From: Mucilaginibacter sp.
GTDB taxonomy: Bacteria > Bacteroidota > Bacteroidia > Sphingobacteriales > Sphingobacteriaceae
DNA length: 64,000 nucleotides
Assembly (NCBI GenBank): GCA_031292485.1
Contig: JARLHA010000020.1
Coordinates: 122,199-186,198, forward strand
Reading direction: 5' to 3'
The position numbers were made by a program, and so were the translations under genes. This document shows, piece after piece, positions 61,968 through 64,000 of this stretch. The notes beneath the pieces were generated by a model. It was not told the origin of the DNA, did not search any database, and worked only from the letters and a program-made list of their open reading frames with translations. Each line of letters begins with the position of its first letter. The stretch's first letter is position 1.

Positions 61968-63848
61968 ATGAAGAAATTATACACCCTTGTGTTTTTCCTG
62001 TTCCCTATTCTGGCGTTTGCCCAAAATGCCGATTCGGTTTGGCTGGTAAATAATTATACCAAAACAGAAGTAAGTATTCCCATGCGCGATGGGGTAAAGC
62101 TGTTTATCTCCGCCTACCTGCCAAAGGATAATTCGGAAAAACACCCGATATTAATGGAGCGTACCCCATATTCCTGCGCCCCGTATGGTAAAGATCAGTT
62201 TCGCCCGTTTTGGGTAAACCATTTGATACAGTATTGCAAAAAGGGCTACATCATGGTGATAGCAGATGTAAGGGGCCGATGGAACAGCGAAGGTGAATTT
62301 GCCGACGTGCGCCCTTTCGATCCAAATAAAAAAACAAACAAAGATATTGACGAGGCCAGCGATACCTATGATACTATCGACTGGATGATAAAAAACCTGC
62401 CCAATAATAATGGCAATGTGGGCGTATTTGGGATTTCCTACCCGGGATTTTATTCCACCATGGCCTCGTTGAGCGGCCACCCGGCATTAAAAGCCGTTAG
62501 CCCCGAAGCACCCGTTACGGATTGGTTTGTGGGTGATGATTTTCACCACAACGGGGCGTTTTTCCAGATGGATGCTTTTGCGTTTTACAAGCAATTTGGT
62601 TTTGGAGTACCTCACCCTCGCCCGACTACTGTAGCAGCGCCAACTTATGACCCGGCAATTCATGATAATTACCAGTTTTTTTTGAGCGAAGGCGCATTGC
62701 CCAACCTTACTAAACTGGCAGGTGACAGTTTGAAATTCTGGAACGAAATGATGAATCACCCAAACCGGGATGCCTGGTGGATGGCCCGCAATGCACGCGC
62801 AGGCGTTAAAGATGTAAAGCCTGCCATGCTGGTAGTAGGAGGTGAGTTTGATGCGGAGGACTGCTTTGGCGCCTGGAATTTGTACAAAGCCATTGATAAA
62901 CAAAGCCCTGCCACCAATAACCGTTTGGTAATGGGACCCTGGTACCACGAGCAATGGCGCAATAACGATGGCACCCACCTGGGTAATGTGCAGTGGGGCA
63001 GCAATACCAGCGAGTGGTATGCCAATAATATCGAGATCCCGTTTTTTGAATTTTACCTGCGCGGAAAGGGGGCGGTTGACCAGATCAGCAAAGCCACTGT
63101 ATTTTTTACCGGCGAGAATAAATGGCACCAGTTGCCGCAATGGCCGCCTGCGGATGTAATGCCAACAGATATTTACCTGGGGCAAAACGGTAATTTGTCG
63201 TTCACGGCTTCCAACAGCACGCAGCCAACATTTGATACCTATATCAGTGACCCGGCTAAACCGGTGCCTTATACGCAGGATGTACATTTTAACCGAACCC
63301 GTACGTATATGACGGACGACCAGCGTTTCGCTGCCCGCCGTACGGATGTGCTGACTTATCAAACAGATACCTTAACCAGTGATGTCACGCTTGCCGGCCC
63401 GGTAATTGCTGACCTGATGGTAAGCATTTCCAATACGGATGCGGATTTTGTGGTAAAACTGATCGATGTTTTCCCGGACAAGGGCAGTTATAATGATGTA
63501 GATATTTATGCGGAAAACGATCCTGTTTTAAAATATCCTATGGGCGGCTACCAGATGCTGGTGCATGCCGAAATTATGCGCGGCAGGTACCGCAACAGCT
63601 ATTCAAACCCCGAGCCATTTGTGCCGGGCAAACCAACTGAAGTAAAATATGCCATCCCTGATGTTGCCCATACCTTTAAAAAGGGCCATCGTATTATGGT
63701 GCAGGTGCAAAGCAGCTGGTTCCCGCTGGTCGACCGTAACCCACAGCAGTTTATCGATATTTACCACGCCAGGGACTCTGACTTTTTAAAGGAAACCATC
63801 AATGTTTATCACAACCAATCAAAACTGATTTTGCCGGTGGTGAAATGA
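61968..63848 (+). CDS. CocE/NonD family X-Pro dipeptidyl-peptidase-like hydrolase
   Basis: A protein of 626 residues from ATG 61968, which opens the signal peptide MKKLYTLVFFLFPILAFAQ; an upstream TTG at 61947 is rejected. Nucleophile Ser in VGVFGISYPGFYST, Asp in VVGGEFDAEDCFGA, His in MGPWYHEQWR, then a C-terminal jelly-roll domain. N-terminal YTKTEVSIPMRDGVKLFISAYLP is standard for the family. Enzymes in this group cleave X-Pro peptides or esters such as cocaine or acyl antibiotics; the substrate here is unknown. Confidence 0.9.
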   Translation: MKKLYTLVFFLFPILAFAQNADSVWLVNNYTKTEVSIPMRDGVKLFISAYLPKDNSEKHPILMERTPYSCAPYGKDQFRPFWVNHLIQYCKKGYIMVIADVRGRWNSEGEFADVRPFDPNKKTNKDIDEASDTYDTIDWMIKNLPNNNGNVGVFGISYPGFYSTMASLSGHPALKAVSPEAPVTDWFVGDDFHHNGAFFQMDAFAFYKQFGFGVPHPRPTTVAAPTYDPAIHDNYQFFLSEGALPNLTKLAGDSLKFWNEMMNHPNRDAWWMARNARAGVKDVKPAMLVVGGEFDAEDCFGAWNLYKAIDKQSPATNNRLVMGPWYHEQWRNNDGTHLGNVQWGSNTSEWYANNIEIPFFEFYLRGKGAVDQISKATVFFTGENKWHQLPQWPPADVMPTDIYLGQNGNLSFTASNSTQPTFDTYISDPAKPVPYTQDVHFNRTRTYMTDDQRFAARRTDVLTYQTDTLTSDVTLAGPVIADLMVSISNTDADFVVKLIDVFPDKGSYNDVDIYAENDPVLKYPMGGYQMLVHAEIMRGRYRNSYSNPEPFVPGKPTEVKYAIPDVAHTFKKGHRIMVQVQSSWFPLVDRNPQQFIDIYHARDSDFLKETINVYHNQSKLILPVVK

Positions 63849-64000
63849 TTCCCCGGAAGACTTGCGAAGTAATTATGTAAGAAAAGCATAGCGCAGTGTA
63901 TGCGGTCATCCTCATTGGAGAGAGGGCCGAAATTTAATTTTTAGGCGATAACTTTAAAGTTTCGCAATTATTAACAATTAAATAACCGCGCTATGCCAAC
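63849..64000. other. Intergenic tail of the window
   Basis: Holds a half copy of the GACTTGCGAAGT hairpin at 63859-63870 whose partner arm has decayed. An ATG at 63993 may start the next gene, but only eight bases are in view. Confidence 0.4.

Noticed and set aside
62487..63362. 291-residue - strand frame
   Set aside because: Lies wholly antisense inside the CocE-type gene, which has full catalytic motifs; the antisense product has no recognisable domain.

Overview
This is a chromosomal window from a member of the Bacteroidota, most likely Sphingobacteriaceae (Mucilaginibacter/Pedobacter-like). The reasons are a giant secreted protein ending in a type IX secretion (gliding-motility-associated, CHU_C) sorting domain, GH97/GH3/GH16 secreted glycosidases, many Bacteroidota-typical DUF families (DUF2851, DUF1003, DUF4142, DUF983), and TAnnTTTG-type -7 boxes upstream of several genes. 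No rRNA or tRNA genes, CRISPR array, prophage or classical IS transposase was seen.

Layout. 1-9.9 kb: a truncated Nif3-like gene, two small lipoproteins, a GH16 glucanase, a 1220-residue NHL-propeller/Ig-like T9SS cargo protein, a hybrid histidine kinase and an AraC regulator. 10-27.5 kb: small hypothetical proteins, a HAD phosphatase, DUF2851, PspC, GH97, DUF1493/GNAT/cupin genes, a CbpA-CbpM chaperone pair, a membrane-anchored MutS-like ATPase, an enoyl-CoA hydratase, an FtsX/MacB-type permease and a LytTR two-component system with an acyltransferase. 27.8-33.8 kb: a metal-themed block holding a ferritin-like protein, a Cys-rich bufferin-like peptide precursor, a DUF692/MNIO oxidase and its DUF2063 partner, followed on the other strand by a DUF4142 protein and an Nramp-related transporter. 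34-48 kb: a PAS kinase, DUF1330, Cdd1, DinB, HAD, ROK regulator, GH3, YceI, aldo/keto reductase, alpha/beta hydrolase, MHS-family transporter and a BSP metallopeptidase. 48.5-57.3 kb: argE-like and argH, separated by a small inverted-repeat element, then a PIN-domain toxin-antitoxin pair, YwbE, DUF1345, DUF72, DUF1003, a frameshifted MazF/PemK toxin with its partner, and an amidase. 57.4-64 kb: an SdpR-SdpI-hydrolase-beta-lactamase run, a palindromic repeat array with an embedded DUF559 endonuclease gene, and a CocE-type peptidase.

Two things stand out. First, the 27857-31759 gene set looks like a RiPP pathway: MNIO enzyme, DUF2063 recognition partner, an unusually large Cys-rich substrate with repeated C-x5-C motifs, and a di-iron ferritin-like protein in place of the usual bufferin neighbours. 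Second, the intergenic DNA is full of inverted-repeat elements of unrelated sequence but similar design (long arms, often built of sub-repeats, around a 60-160 bp spacer). In two of them the spacer carries a small gene instead: a DUF559 nuclease at 61091-61492, and a four-helix-bundle (IVS/S23-type) protein with an in-frame stop at 49673-50023. This suggests repeat families mobilised or maintained by small nuclease or accessory genes.

All family assignments are from reading motifs by eye. No database search was run.
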